Shown here piece by piece: positions 26,029 to 38,040 of a DNA stretch of 64,000 bases. Each line of letters starts with the position of its first letter. The stretch's first letter is position 1. This DNA is from Haematobia irritans (Eukaryota; Arthropoda; Insecta; Diptera; Muscidae), in NCBI RefSeq assembly GCF_050003625.1, contig NC_134397.1, positions 153,346,691 to 153,410,690 on the forward strand, written 5' to 3'. A program made the translations under genes and the position numbers. The notes beneath the pieces were generated by a model that saw only the letters and a program-made list of their open reading frames with translations, searched no databases and was not told where the DNA came from.

Positions 26029-26361
26029 GATACACGCAAAGAAAAAAAACGTTTGGAAAACGTGCACCGAAAACGTTTTTCTTTTGTTAGACTTTTTTGA
26101 ATTTCTTCGAAAATTTTAAACTTTTATCACCAAAAAAATTCGTTTGTTACAAAGTTTTTATTTTTTCAATAAAAAAAATTATTTTTGAAACAACAACAGA
26201 GTCCATTTCGTTTATATCAAACACTGTTCTTTTCTGACTTTTGGTCTTTAATAAAACACATTTTACAGTTCAAAATTTAATATAGTACAATGTAATGTTG
26301 AACATTTTTTTCGGAATCTTCCGAACATATGTAGAATGTATGTAAAAAAAAAAACTTTGGT

Positions 26362-26433
26362 CGAAGCAGGGATCGAACCCACGACCCTTGGCATGAGAGT
26401 CAGACGTAGCAACCACTGCTCCACGGTGCCAAA
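26362..26433 (-). other. tRNA-like sequence (SINE head or tRNA pseudogene)
   Basis: On the - strand it reads GGCACCGTGGAGCAGTGG...GTCGTGGGTTCGATCCC, with a good B box (GGTTCGATCCC) and an A-box-like 'TGGAGCAGTGG'. A run of eleven T follows within about 10 nt, suitable as a Pol III terminator. The acceptor stem does not pair, so it is not a working tRNA gene. The candidate anticodon loop 'ctcatgc' would contain CAT. Confidence 0.55.
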
Positions 26434-26542
26434 CTAAATGTTTGTTTCTGTTAAAAAAACTTTGTTTAATCGGTTCGTGGGCGCCGCAAGCTATGGTATA
26501 TAAATATAACTTATATGGATATTTATCTATTGATGACCATAA

Positions 26543-26619
26543 CAGGTACATAGCTCAGTGGTTAGTGTGTTGGCTTACAAAGTGCATGGTCCGCGGTTCG
26601 ATTCTCCGTCCAGGCGAAA
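26543..26619 (+). other. tRNA-like sequence (SINE head or tRNA pseudogene)
   Basis: 'TAGCTCAGTGGTTAG' is a textbook A box and 'GCGGTTCGATTCT' a B box at normal spacing. Anticodon and acceptor stems pair poorly. It faces away from the tRNA-like sequence at 26362-26433, with about 110 bp between the heads. Confidence 0.55.
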
Positions 26620-26936
26620 GTTAAAAAAATTTAAAAAATTTATAAAATCGTATAATTTCTTCTACATTGTTGTACCCAATTTAAAGTTGAATCACTTAAT
26701 TATAAGGGAAACAAGTAAGGAATGTGTAAAGTCGGACGGGGTCGACTATATTATACCCTGCACCACTTTGTAAATCCACATTTTCGATACTATATCAAAT
26801 CCGTCAAATGTGTTGGGTGCTATATATAAAGGCTTTTGTCCCAAATACTTACATTTAAATCTGACTCCATCTGAACAAAATGTATAATCTATAGACTTAA
26901 AATTTAAGTCGGCTAATGCCCAGGGATGGTACACTA

Positions 26937-28236
26937 AAGGGTGATACGATCAAAATTTGGTAAAGGGAAAACGCGTGTAAATCGGTGAAATCGTTTATTT
27001 AAAAATCAAATTAAATTTCTTTTTCAAGTTCAATTAGTATAAAATTCAGGAAAAATATTCAGTTAGGCTTTCGCTTTTCCAAATCCGAATTGCCGGGCCT
27101 CACGCTTGACACCTGCCATCAGATTTTGTACAGCCAAATTGTCCACCTTCTTCGCCGCAGAAAGCCAGTTTGCCTTGAACTGCTGCTCGTCCTTAGCAGT
27201 TTTTTTGGTCTTCTTTAGGTTCCGCTTGACAATAACGCAGTATTTCTCAATTGGGCGGAGCTCTGGCGTGGTGGGAGGGTTCTTGTCCTTGAGAACCACC
27301 TGCACGTTGTTGCCGGCGTACCACTCCATGGCCTTTTTACCGTAATGGCAAGATGCCAAATCCGGCCAAAACAGTACGGAACAACCGTGTTTCTTCAGGA
27401 AAGGCAGCAGACGTTTATTCAAACACTCTTTCACGTAAATTTCTTGGTTGACAGTCCCGGAAGCTATGAAAATGCTGCTTTTCAAGCCACAGGTACAGAT
27501 GGCTTGCCAAACCAGATATTTCTTTGCGAACTTTGACAGTTTTATGTGCTTGAAAATATCTGCTACCTTTCCCCTTCCTTTTGCCGTATAAAACTCCTGT
27601 CCCGGAAGCTGCTTGTAGTCGGCTTTGACGTAGGTCTCATCGTCCATTATCACGCAGTCAAGCTTCGTCAGCATCGTCGTGTACAGCCTCCGGGATCGCG
27701 CTTTGGCCGTCGTATTTTGGTTATCATCGCGATTTGGAGTCACTACCTTCTTGTAAGTCGATAGTCCGGCTCGTGTTTTGGTTCGATGCACGGTTGTAGA
27801 CGATACACCCAGCTTATTTGCGGCATCTCGGAGAGAGAGGTTAGGGTTTCGCTTGAAACTACCGGCAACTCTCTTTGTCGTCTCAGCGGCTTCCGGTTTT
27901 CGATTTCCCCCGATCCATACTTCCTGGCTGTCGACAAACGTTCCCCAAACACTTTAATTACATTTGCAACGGTTGATTTGGCAACTTTTAGCGATTTTGC
28001 CAGCTTTGCGTGCGAGTAGCTCGGATTTTCGCGATGCGCGACCAAAATTTTGATACGCTGCTCTTCTTGCTTGGACGGCATTTTGACAACTGAAGAGTTA
28101 ATTCCAAAATCAAAATAGGAGCAACATTCTACACACACACACACCTTCAAAATGAGGGGTATTCAGGTTTTTTAAATGCAAAATTGAAAGAAATACATCA
28201 AGTTTATATTGACCAAATTTTGACAGTATCACCCTT
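26937..28236 (-). mobile_element. Tc1/mariner element copy 2, full length (1.3 kb)
   Basis: Ends start AAGGGTGATAC, with inverted repeats of about 28 bp showing one or two differences. TA duplications sit at 26935-26936 and 28237-28238. The family C sequence on both sides ('acac' ... 'tgttagtaaaaaa') rejoins cleanly when the element is removed, as compared with C2 and C3. Confidence 0.92.
27063..28081 (-). pseudogene. mariner (DD37E-type) transposase, one frameshift
   Basis: The start is the Met of 'MPSKQEEQRIKIL' (28081-28079) and the natural C-terminus is 'RQFGFGKAKA' (27063). The N-terminal helix-turn-helix 'SYSHAKLAKSLKVAKSTVAN' is intact. The catalytic domain holds 'IMDDETYVK', 'FWPDLASCHYG' and 'TPELRPIEKY', with 37 residues between the last Asp and the Glu. 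A single base is missing in a C-run near 27908 relative to copy 3, splitting the frame in two (28150-27743 and 27791-27063). Length 1019 nt versus 1020 in copy 3. It is inactive as it stands, but the damage is minimal. Confidence 0.9.
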
Positions 28237-29210
28237 TATGTTAGTAAAAAAATATAGGAAATATTTGAGTCTGAACCAATTTTGAGGCAACTTCGCAAAA
28301 GTGTATTTATGATGTATCGGTCGATAGATATGTATTAGAAATAAAGGAAAATTTGAGTCACTTTTACAAGTTTTCGACTTAGCAGTGGCGATTTTATAAG
28401 GAAAATATGGGTATTTTGGTCATTTTTGTCCAAGTCGGAAAAGCATATATATGGAAGCTATATAGAAATCTGAACCGATTTCAACCAAATTTGACTTGCA
28501 TACTTAGTATTTTAATTCTGCTCCCTGTGCAAAATTTCACGTAAATCGGACTACAACTTTGAACTCTGTGGTCATATGACGGAAAATCGGGCGAAAGATA
28601 TATATGGGAGCTATATCTAAATCTGAACCGATTTCAGTATAATTCAGCACCCTTGACTACACTACTAATTGTATTCCGAGTGCAAAATTTCAACCAAATT
28701 GGGCTAAAACTCTGGCTTCTGGGGCCATATAAGTCTATATCGGGCGATAGATGTATATGAGAGCTATATCTCACAATCTGTACCGATTTCAATCAAATTT
28801 GGCACAACTGACTATAGTACTTATTGTTCTCTTGGTGAAAATTTTCAAGCAAATCAGTGTAAAACTCTGGCCCATATAAGTGGATATCGGGCGAAAGATA
28901 TATATGGGAGCTATATCTAAATCTTAACCGATTTCTTCCAAAATCAATAGGGTTCTATTGTGACCCAAAACAGGAACTTTTGCCAAATGTGAAGGCGATT
29001 GGACTTAAACTGCGACCTAGACTTTGATCCCAAAAATGTGTTCACAAACAGACGGACGGACGGACAGACCGACATGGCTAGATCGACTCAGGGACACACC
29101 CTGAGCATTATTGCCAAAGACACCATGTGTCTATCTCGTCTCCTTCTGGGAGTTGCAAACATATGCACTAACTTATAATACCCTGTTCCACAGTGTGGCG
29201 CAGGGTATAA

Positions 29211-29364
29211 CAAGCGTTTTTATAGAATAGTGTATCATCTTTTTTGGACGAGGAAAAAACTTAGTATCAGAGAAATGCGTCTTCTGTGCTGAGCAAAAAA
29301 ATGCATTCGTAATTTAAGGACATGAAATCTTTGGCCTCACGACAATATTTCTTTCAGAGTGGTT
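29211..29364 (+). mobile_element. Family E copy E2, right end
   Basis: 'gacatgaaatctttggcctc' followed by 'gacaatatttctttcagagtgg' matches the E1 right end at 9108-9149. Confidence 0.65.
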
Positions 29365-30568
29365 AAAACGATTCTGGTTATATTTATGTCATCCAATATA
29401 GAAGAAAAGTTATAGCCAAATGCCATATAGAATACAAAAATATCCCGCTTCGCATAAAAAAAGGTCATAGGTCCAATCCCAATTTCGTGTGAACACAAAT
29501 AAGTTTTTCAGTGATGGGTTTTCCCCAAAGTTGGGTTTTAAATAGCTAATAAATAGCTAATAGCGTAATGGGAGTTGCCTTTTGGACTCTACCATAAAAG
29601 AATATCCCTTTCAATTGAGCTAAACGTGAAATCTCTTAACCTATGATATCACAATTTACCTAATATTTTAAGTTTATACTACTTGATAAGGTCATTTTTA
29701 GGAAACTACTACTTTTGACACACCCTGTAAGTAGCTGGTCTATGGTAAAATACCTTTAGAACTCTTGACAATTATTTCTACAAAACATTGGAATTTTTTC
29801 ATCTCTCACTGAACAAAATATCAATGCATCTAGTCTATAGAAGGAAGTGGAATTCCATATCTGTATTTTTGTTATATCATCCTTGTCCTTGTTTATTTAT
29901 ATTGGCAGTTTCAAATGTCTCAACTAGATTCAATTGCTACTGCTCTAGTACTTTTTTCGGTTTGAACATGGCAATAACAGAGACTTAAGGACATTTATTG
30001 CCATTAAAATATTTGCATATAATAGTTTTAGTTTTTCTACAATGCTTTCCCTCATGGGTCTCTATGGTAAGTGATTCTAGCACTGACCATTTGAGTTGCA
30101 AGAAGAAAAATTCAGAAAAAAAAAATTAAAAACGAAAAAAATCGAAATAGTAATAAATCTTAAGTAAATAGGAAATACAAAAATAAATTGGTATAAAGTT
30201 TGCCATTTTTATTGCAATTAGAAAGTTACAAGATGAAATCATATGGATTTTTTAGTTGTTGCTTGATGTAACGAGTATGCTGGTTGTATATCTAAATAGA
30301 AATTAAAAGGAATTTGTGATTTTTATACAATACACAATCAGGTGCACAGACAAAATTTCTTTCTGATTCAACATACAGAAAAAATTACCCCTTAAAAATT
30401 AGAACTGATTATTTACGTTTTTAATTACAGTTGTATTTATTTATATGAATATATTTTCTTCAATTAGACATGTTTTATTAATACATTAAATATATTTATT
30501 AAGAATCAACATCATCGAGTTGCTTTGAAATATTAGCTTATTATTCCACTATTGGCAATTTCCATGTA
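29365..30568. other. non-coding host intron DNA
   Basis: No exon-like frame and no recognised repeat, apart from a short piece near 30420-30560 ('gacatgttttattaatacat', 'attaagaatcaacatcatcg') that resembles 1330-1430 near the left end of the window. Confidence 0.5.
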
Positions 30569-31217
30569 CACTGAAAAAAAAAAAAAAATATGCCCGGTTC
30601 CAAAGATTTTGTTTTTACACTAATGATTTTGATATTGATTCCGAGCCAACGAAGTGGAGAATTGGAGTAAGGGCAAACCTACACTCAAAAAAAGGTGAAC
30701 TCTCTATTTCACTAAAGCCAATTTAACTTTTTTTTATTTTTTTTTTATTTTTTAATTTTTTTTTTAATTTTTTCCCGCTTTTTTTAACCAAAAAACGGGA
30801 AAAATTATACACAAAATTAAGCATAAAGATTTACTAAATTCGTATTTCTCATAAAATAATTCATTATTTCTTTAAATTTGTAAATTTTACTAAAAATGCG
30901 TGCATCATGAACTTCGTATGTCACTAAAGACATTCTTGCTATTTTGAACTCCAATTTTTTCCATAAAATTACAAATATTCTTTAAAAAGTGAAAATAAAT
31001 TTTCTTCAATTTTTACTTATTTTTGTGATGTCGGCGTGATGCCAGCGTTTGCAATATCATTTAGTTAAAATTTTCTAAAAACATTCAAAATTTTCTAAAC
31101 TTAACCAAAAGTTTTCTTCCTGGTGGGTTCACTGTTTTTGTCTTATAAGACAATGTTTGATTTATTGTTTATTTTCAGCTTTTCTGTTCATGTGCTATCA
31201 GAGTACTTTAAAATCAC
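30569..31217 (+). mobile_element. Family E copy E3 (left part), interrupted by D4
   Basis: Left terminus CACTGAAAAAAAAA at 30569, then 'cccggttccaaagattttg'. It resumes after D4 at about 31141 with 'tctgttcatgtgctatcaga' and 'gtactttaaaatcac', as in E1, and is then cut by D5. Confidence 0.6.
30682..31139 (-). mobile_element. Family D MITE, copy D4
   Basis: Starts CACTCAAAAAAAGGTGAAC and ends 'cctggtgggttcactgtttt'. The body is the reverse of D1, with an added T-rich tract near 30728-30780. Confidence 0.65.
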
Positions 31218-31515
31218 CACTGAAAAAACAGTGAACACACCAGGAAGGAAGATTTTGGTTCATTTTAAAAAAGTTTGGTTTATCTTAGAAAATTTTAACT
31301 TAACTGTATAAAAAAACGCACACGTCGCGCCGATTTCACAAAAATAAGTAAACCATTTTCGACATATTCAAGAAACTTTATTAATTATTAGTTTTTATTA
31401 TTAGTTTTTTTTTTCACTTGTTAAAGGAAATTTCATAGTTTGAAAGAAGAAATTGGAGTTAAAAATTACAAAAATGTCTTAAGTGCCATACGAAGTTTAA
31501 GATGGGCTTGTTATT
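31218..31515 (+). mobile_element. Family D MITE, copy D5 (right part lost)
   Basis: CACTGAAAAAACAGTGAAC at 31218, followed by D landmarks up to 'acgaagtttaagatgggct'. Confidence 0.65.
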
Positions 31516-31519
31516 GATA

Positions 31520-31832
31520 CACTGAAAAAACAGTGAACCCACCAGGAAGAAAACTTGTTATTAATTTTAGAAAATTTTGAATATTTTTAGAAAGTTTTAA
31601 CTAAACAGTATTACAATTGCTAACATCACGCCGATATCACAAAAATAAGTAAATATTTGTCGACAAATTCAAGAGAATTTATTAGACATAATTACTTGTT
31701 TTCATTTGTTAAAGAAAATTTTGTAGTTTGAAGGAAAAAATTGTAGTTCAAAAATGCAAGAACGTCTTTAGTGACATACGAAGTTCATGACGGACGCAGT
31801 TTTGGTAAAATGTACAAATTTAAAGAAATAAT
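31520..31832 (+). mobile_element. Family D MITE, copy D6, right part replaced by B3
   Basis: CACTGAAAAAACAGTGAACC at 31520, then D sequence to 'tttaaagaaataatgac', where a reversed family B element starts. Confidence 0.65.
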
Positions 31833-32926
31833 GACCGGACCAAATCTTAAATACCCACCACCCTGAATCAAATATAATAGTTTCCTCTGAAAACTCTTCG
31901 TAGTGGGTTTCTTGATAATATATAGAGTTTATGACAGATATTCTTTTAAGCAGATCAGTTCAGCCAGTACGCTTTCCGAAGATAAATTTAAAGATTTCAC
32001 CTATGAAGACTAGAACAGATTCTAGAATTATAAGAACGATTTTTGGTTGAGTTTTAAAGGACTCATAAACACCTCGTATAAGTTTGCAAGAAAATTATGA
32101 AATAACGCCTTGATTTTAAATCTAAAATTTGTAAATTTTTAACTCCATTATTCAAATGATTACAAGAAACAAAATCTGGAAATTTTACTCTCAGTTTCAA
32201 GCAATTTTCATGGTTAGTGTGCCTTCTATACCCTCAAGAAGTGAAATCGTCTATACCAAATGGACCGATAAAAACTAAACCCAATACAAGTTTTTGTGGG
32301 CCTAAAATACCAGTATATTTACAATTTCAGGCAAATCGGATAAACACTACGATTTCTTGAAGGCCAAGAAGTAAAATCGGGGAATATGTCTATATGAGGC
32401 CTAAACCAAAACATGGACCGATACTCACCATTTTTGGCATACCTTGGTATATTTACAATTTCAGGCAAATCGGATAAACACTACGATTTCTTGAAGGTCA
32501 AGAAGTAAAATCGGGGAATATGTCTATATGAGGCCTAAACCAAAACATGGACCGATACTCACCATTTTTGGCATACCTCTTAACGGTCCTAAAATACTTC
32601 CAGATTTAGGATAAAAACTGCGGTTTCCAGAAGCCCAAGAAGTAATATCGATCTATATGGGGGCTATACCAAAACTTGGACCGATACGCACCATTTTCGG
32701 ACCGATACATACCATATGCGGCACACGTTTTTGATGTCCTGAAATACTTCTAGCTATATCCAACACTGGACCGCAGGGAAGTCAAGTTCGAAGATGGGCT
32801 ATCTTCGAACTTGGCTTCCCTACGAAGACAGACAGACTTATACTTTTTATAGTAGGAAATCGATATTTCCATGTATTACCAACTTATTATACTTATTATA
32901 CCCCCATCACCGATGGTGTGTATAAA
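31833..32926 (-). mobile_element. Family B element, copy B3, with a 20-bp stem hairpin
   Basis: Starts in the B right arm ('caaatcttaaatacccacca'), passes through degenerate 153-bp monomers (including a near-identical 'cttgaaggycaagaagtaaa' segment seen twice at 32350 and 32490), reaches a fold-back hairpin at 32776-32820 and ends with the terminal hairpin 'cccccatcaccgatggtg'. Confidence 0.6.
32776..32820. repeat. inverted repeat, 20-bp arms, 5-nt loop
   Basis: Left arm 32776-32795 and right arm 32801-32820 are complementary at 19 of 20 positions. The left arm includes 'caagttcgaagat', normal B core sequence, and the right arm is its reverse complement. Confidence 0.9.
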
Positions 32927-33162
32927 AATTAATTTTTTAATTTTAATTCAAAATTTTATTGATTTTAGTCGAAATATTCAATTAATTTATCATTAATTTA
33001 TTATATTATTGTTTATTTATTCATAATTATTTTTCCTTTAGTTGAACAAATTTTCTTATAAATTTTCCAGTTATATTTATAATTGGATTTTTCGTTACAT
33101 TTGTGTCCATGTCAATTTTTTTTAATAAAATTTTCAATATTTTTTTTATTTGTAAATATATT
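32927..33162. other. very AT-rich host DNA
   Basis: Dense in AATT and TTTATT. No feature recognised. Confidence 0.5.
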
Positions 33163-34631
33163 TTTATACCCTCCACCATGGGATGGGGGGTATATTAACT
33201 TTGTCATTCCGTTTGTAACACATCGAAATATTTCTCTAAGACCCCATAAAGTATATATATATTCTGGGTCGTGGTGAAATTCTGAGTCGATTTGAGCATG
33301 TCCGTCCGTCCGTCTGTTGAAATTACGCTAACTTCCGAACGAAACAAGCTATCGACTTGAAACTTGGCATAAGTAGTTGTTATTGATGTAGGTCGGATGG
33401 TATTGCAAATGAGCCATATCGGATGGTATTGCAAATGAGCCATATCGGACCACTTTATCCCCCATATAAACCGACCCCCCAGATTTGGCTTGCAGAGCCT
33501 CTTGGAGGAGCAAAATTCATCCGATCCGTTTGAAATATGGTATGTGGTGTTAGTATATGGTCTGTAACAAACATGCAAAAATTGGTCCATATCGGTCCAT
33601 AATTATATATAGTCCCCATATAAACCGATCCCCAGATTTGACCACCGGAGCCCCTTGGAGGAGCAAAACTTATCCGATTCGGTTGAAATTTGGTACATTG
33701 CGCTATTATATGGCCGATAACAGCCATGCAAAAAATGGTCCATATCGATCTATAGTTATATATAGCCACCGATCCCCAGATTTGACCTCCGAAGCCTCTT
33801 AGAGGAGCAAAATTCATCCGATCCAGTTGAAATTTGGTACGGGGTGTCAGTATATGGTCTCTAACAACCAAGCAAAAATTGGCCCATATCGGTCCATAAT
33901 TATATAGCCCCCAAATCGATCCCCAGATTTGACCTCTGGAACCTCTTGGAGGAGCAAAATTTATCCGATTCGGTTGAAATTTGGTACATTGCGCTATTAT
34001 ATGGCCGCTAACAGCCATGCAAAAAATGGTCCATATCGATCTGTAGTTATATATAGCCAATGGCCAATCACAAAAAAATTGGTCCATATCGCTAAAACTA
34101 ATCTACCAAAATTTTATTTCTATAGAAAATTTTGTCAAAATTTTATTACTATAGAAAGTTTTGTCAAAATTTTATTACTATAGAAAGTTTTGTCAAAATT
34201 TTATGTCTGTAGTAAATTTTGTTAAAATTTTATTTCTGAAGAAAATTTTGTCAAAATTTTATTTCTATAGAAAATTTTGTCAAAATTTTATTTTTATAGA
34301 AAATTTTGTCAAAATTTTATTTCTATTGAAAAATTTGTCAAAATTTTATTTCTATAGAAAATTTAGTTAACATTTTATTTCTATAGAACATTTTATCGAA
34401 CTGAATTATATACGTATTTAATCGGCCTTTTTTTGTTTAATATATCCATACTAACTTACAATTTAGCAGGCGATGTTAAGGATTTTTTTAAGATATCTTG
34501 CCATCGGCAAGTGTTACCGCAACCCAAATAATTCGATTGTGTATGACAGTCTTTAGTAGAAGTTTCTATGCAATCCATGTTGGAGGGTACATAAGATTCG
34601 GCCTGGCCGAACTTACGGCCGTATATACTTG
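33163..34631 (+). mobile_element. Family A element, copy A6 (both ends present)
   Basis: Terminal hairpin 'tataccctccaccatgggat', core, and a duplicated 'gatggtattgcaaatgagcc' at 33396/33425. Four imperfect 153-bp monomers (33460-34080), a 29-bp array (34108-34400), the right arm, the palindrome TTCGGCCTGGCCGAA (about 34600) and 'gtatatacttg' follow. No coding capacity. Confidence 0.75.
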
Positions 34632-34959
34632 TTTATTTATTAAAATATGAATTAGGATAATAGATACTTTAATTAAAAATGTTAAATCATTGACTTTATT
34701 TTGTATGTTGGCTTTAGAGTTAATTTTATCAGTTAATTTTTTAACTAATTAGGTTTTTTACTTCAATCGACTTTAAGAGTAGACTTAGTTGGTGTTATTT
34801 TGTCTATGAGGTGATTTATGATACATTTGCTTGACCACAACTTGTTCGTATCAGAAATATTGGATCAAGCGCATCGAATCTGAGTCACTTCCTTGCCGAA
34901 AGTATGCTCTCGTCTATTCATTTATCCATGTGATCTCATCAGAGTATTTTTTTGAACCA
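34632..34959. other. non-coding host DNA
   Basis: Nothing recognised. Confidence 0.5.
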
Positions 34960-35337
34960 AAATCTAATACCATGTACCAAATTTCAACCGGATCGGATGA
35001 AGTTTGCTCCTCCAAGAGGATACGCAAGTCAATTCTGGGGTCGGTTTTTATGAGAGCTATACCTAAACGTGGTCCGATGAGGCCAATTTACAATACCATC
35101 TGTCCTTCATCAATAACAACTACGTGTGCCAAGTTTCAAGTCGATAGCTTGTTTCGTTCGGCATGGTCAGCATGATTTCAACAAACGGACGGACAGACGG
35201 ACATCGCCAGATCGACTCAGAATTTCGCCACGACCCAGAATATATATAGTTTATGGGGTCTTAGAGCATTATTTCGATGTGTTACAAACGGAATGACTAA
35301 GTTAATATACCCCCCATCCTATGGTGTAGGGTTTAAA
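34960..35337 (-). mobile_element. Family A fragment, copy A7
   Basis: Part of one 153-bp monomer ('caaatttcaaccggatcgga'), then GGAC repeats, the core and the terminal hairpin 'catcctatggtgtagggttt'. Confidence 0.65.
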
Positions 35338-36363
35338 AAGTTCGCAAAAGCAAAAATAGTGTTGTTGTCAGTTCACATGTATTTGTTTTTGACGAGCAGA
35401 CAGAATTTTCTCCCAAATTATTTGTACCACATAATACTTACATAAATCCTGTAACATTACGGCTACAAAATGATCTAAAATTTGACATAAGACGGAATAA
35501 ATCTATATCCATTCTAGCATATCAATTATAGTACCATAACGACCTACTTTGTCATCAAGAAAATTGGATTACCGATTGAAGATGATGAGTCACACAAAAT
35601 GCAGATGTAATTTATGATTAATATTTTATATTTTTGAAATTGATACTAAAAGTATTTCAATTTACTTTCACTTAAAAAAGTTTCATCCACCACTGCCATC
35701 ATGGTCATTCAACAGTAACTTTCATTACTTTTGACCATCGAATAAATGAATGAATGTCTTGTTATTTTGTTTGTTGTTGTTTTTTTTTGTACTTTGGTTG
35801 CGTCCTCGCTTACTTTATTTTTATTTAATTGTTAAAAATATCCTTTGTTCTTTGGAAGCCTGTTTATTTGCCTTTTTGTCTTCGCAATGGGCTATTGAAA
35901 ATTCGCTTTTGTTTCCACTTTGTATGTGTAATGGATACGATTCCTGCATAATATGGTCGAATGAAAAGGGGAGGTGGCCAGGCGAACGATGGAACGAATG
36001 ACCATCGTTGCTACAATTTCTTTTCACTGCTTGGCTGTTGGCCATTTCCGGGAAAATGTGGGCCACAGCCTAAGCGATAATAAAAAGTGGCATTTTCTGG
36101 TCATCAGCATCTCTTGACTTGGCTGTTGTTGTTGTTTTGTTATTTTCAATGGTATTATTGTTGCTCCTCATGATATATACTTTTTTAACATCCAATATTT
36201 TTCGCTTTATTATAATTTTTGTTGTGGCAGAAATAACAATACATATACAACAACAATGCATTTCGAGTTTTATACAAAACGACCCTTCTCCCATTTGCCA
36301 GAGAATGCACAGTGATTTTGAAATAAAACAATTGAACTAAAAAACCTAAATCTGGACGAAGAC
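35338..36363. other. non-coding host intron DNA
   Basis: Contains poly-T and GTT-type simple stretches (around 35770 and 36125). No exon recognised. Confidence 0.5.
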
Positions 36364-36606
36364 TACACGCAAAAAAAAAAAAAAACAATTCTTTCTTTAA
36401 AGTTTTAAAGTCAGAAAAGAATAGTGATTGTTATAAATAGACAGTGTTTTTGGTTCAGAAATATTTTTTATGTAAAAAGTAAAAATTGTGTAACAAACGA
36501 TTTTTTTTTTTGGTGATAAAAGTTTAAAATTTTCGAAGGAATTCGAGAATTCTAAAAAAAGAAAAATATTTTCTGTACACGTTTTCCAAATATTTTTTTG
36601 CGTGTA
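36364..36606. mobile_element. Family F MITE, copy F1 (complete, 243 bp)
   Basis: Inverted ends TACACGCAAAAAAA (36364) and TTTTTTTGCGTGTA (to 36606). The interior shares 'tttggtgataaaagtttaaa' and 'ttttcgaagga' with the element at 26029. Confidence 0.75.
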
Positions 36607-36645
36607 CGATATATGATCATGATCATTTCCATATTTCACAGTATA

Positions 36646-38040
36646 AACAAGTATGTACCCTCCACCATGGATTGCGTAGAAACTTCTTCTAAACACTGCC
36701 ATCCACAATCGAATTACTTGAGATGCGGTAACGCTTGCCGATGGCAAGGTATCTTAAAACCTCCTAACACCGTCTTCTTAATTGTAAGAAAGTCCATACT
36801 AGGTATATATTAAATCAAAAAAGACCGATTAAATACGTATATAATTCAGTTCGACAAAATTTTCTATAGAAATAAAATTTTCACAAAATTTTCTATAGAA
36901 CTAAAATTTTAACACATAGTAATAAATTTTTCACAAAATTTTCTATAGAAATAAAATTTTCACAAAATTTTCTACAGAAATAAAGTTTTGACAAAATTTT
37001 CTATAGAAATGAAAATTTAACAAAATTTTCTATAGAAATAAAATTTTAACAAAACTTTCTATAGAAATAAAATTTTGTCAAAATTTTCTACAGAAGTAAA
37101 ATTTTGGTAGATTATTTTTGGCTCGAGTGGCAACCATGATTATGAACCGATATGGACCAACTTTTGTGTGATGGAAAGATCGGCTATATATAGACCGATA
37201 TGGACCAATTTTGGTATGGTTGTTAGAGACCATATACTAACACCACGTTCCACATTTGAACCGGATCGGACGAATTTTGCTCCTCCATGAGGCTCCGGAG
37301 GTCAAATCTGGAGAACAGTTTATATGGGGGCTATATATAGTTATGGACCGATATGGACCAATTCGAGCACGGTTGTTAGAGACAATATATAGTAACACCA
37401 TCTTCCAAATTTCAATCGGATCGCATTATATTTGCTTCTCTTAGAGGCTCCGCAAGCCAAATCTGGGGATCGGTTTATATAAGGGCTATATATAATTATG
37501 AACCGATGTGGAGCAATTTTTGCGTGGTTGTTAGAGACAATATACCAATATCATGTACCAAATTTCAGCCTGATCGAATGAAATTTGCTTCTCTTAGAGG
37601 CTCCGCAAGCCAAATCTGGGGATCGGTTTAAATGGGGGCTGTATATAATTATGGACCGATGTGGACCAATTTTTGCATGGTTGTTAAAGACCATATACTA
37701 ACACCATGTTCCAAATTTCAACCGGATCGTATGAAATTGGTTGTTAGAGACCATATACCAAAACCAGGTACCAAATTTCAGCCGGATCGGATGAAATTTG
37801 CTTTTCTTTGAGGATCCGCAAGCCAAATCTGGGGATCGGTTTATATGGGGGCTATATATAATTATGGACCGATGTGGACCAATTTTTGCATGGTTGTTAG
37901 AGACCATATACCAACTCCATGTACCAAATTTCAGCCGGATCGGATGAAATATGCTTCTCTTAGAGGCTCCGCAAGCTAAATCTGAGGGTCCGTTTATATG
38001 GGGGCTATACATAAAAGTGAACCGATATGGCCCATTTGCA
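36646..38040 (-). mobile_element. Family A element, copy A8 (core end lost)
   Basis: Starts 'aacaagtatgtaccctccac' (the palindrome has been deleted), continues through the right arm, a 29-bp array (36853-37112) and about five 153-bp monomers (37135-38030), and stops at 'gatatggcccatttgcaatg'. The core with GGAC repeats and the hairpin are missing. Confidence 0.7.

Larger units (their letters stand above)
26029..26680. mobile_element. Family F-type element with two divergent tRNA-like cassettes
   Basis: It starts 'tacacgcaaagaaaaaaaac' and shares 'cttcgaaaattttaaacttt' and 'cgtttgttacaaag' with F1 (reverse orientation at 36364-36606). Two tRNA-like sequences lie inside, head to head (26362-26433 on -, 26543-26619 on +). 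The right boundary is inferred from where E2 resumes ('gttgaatcacttaattataa'). Confidence 0.5.
26711..29210 (-). mobile_element. Family C element, copy C1, carrying mariner copy 2
   Basis: Starts 'acaagtaaggaatgtg' with the GC palindrome 'gtcggacggggtcgac', then 'accctgcaccactttg'. It is split by a mariner (26937-28236) and continues with 153-bp monomers (about 28400-28930). The core has GGAC repeats and 'agatcgactcagggacac', and the end is the terminal hairpin 'accctgttccacagtgtggcgcagggtata'-like structure near 29178-29209. It is inserted in E2. Confidence 0.7.

Noticed and set aside
26362..26433. Functional tRNA gene
   Set aside because: A and B boxes are present, but the acceptor stem does not pair and the anticodon arm is poor.
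33204..34087. Open frames of 128 and 210 codons on -
   Set aside because: They read the 153-bp monomers and core of family A copy A6. No protein motif, and stops occur in other copies.
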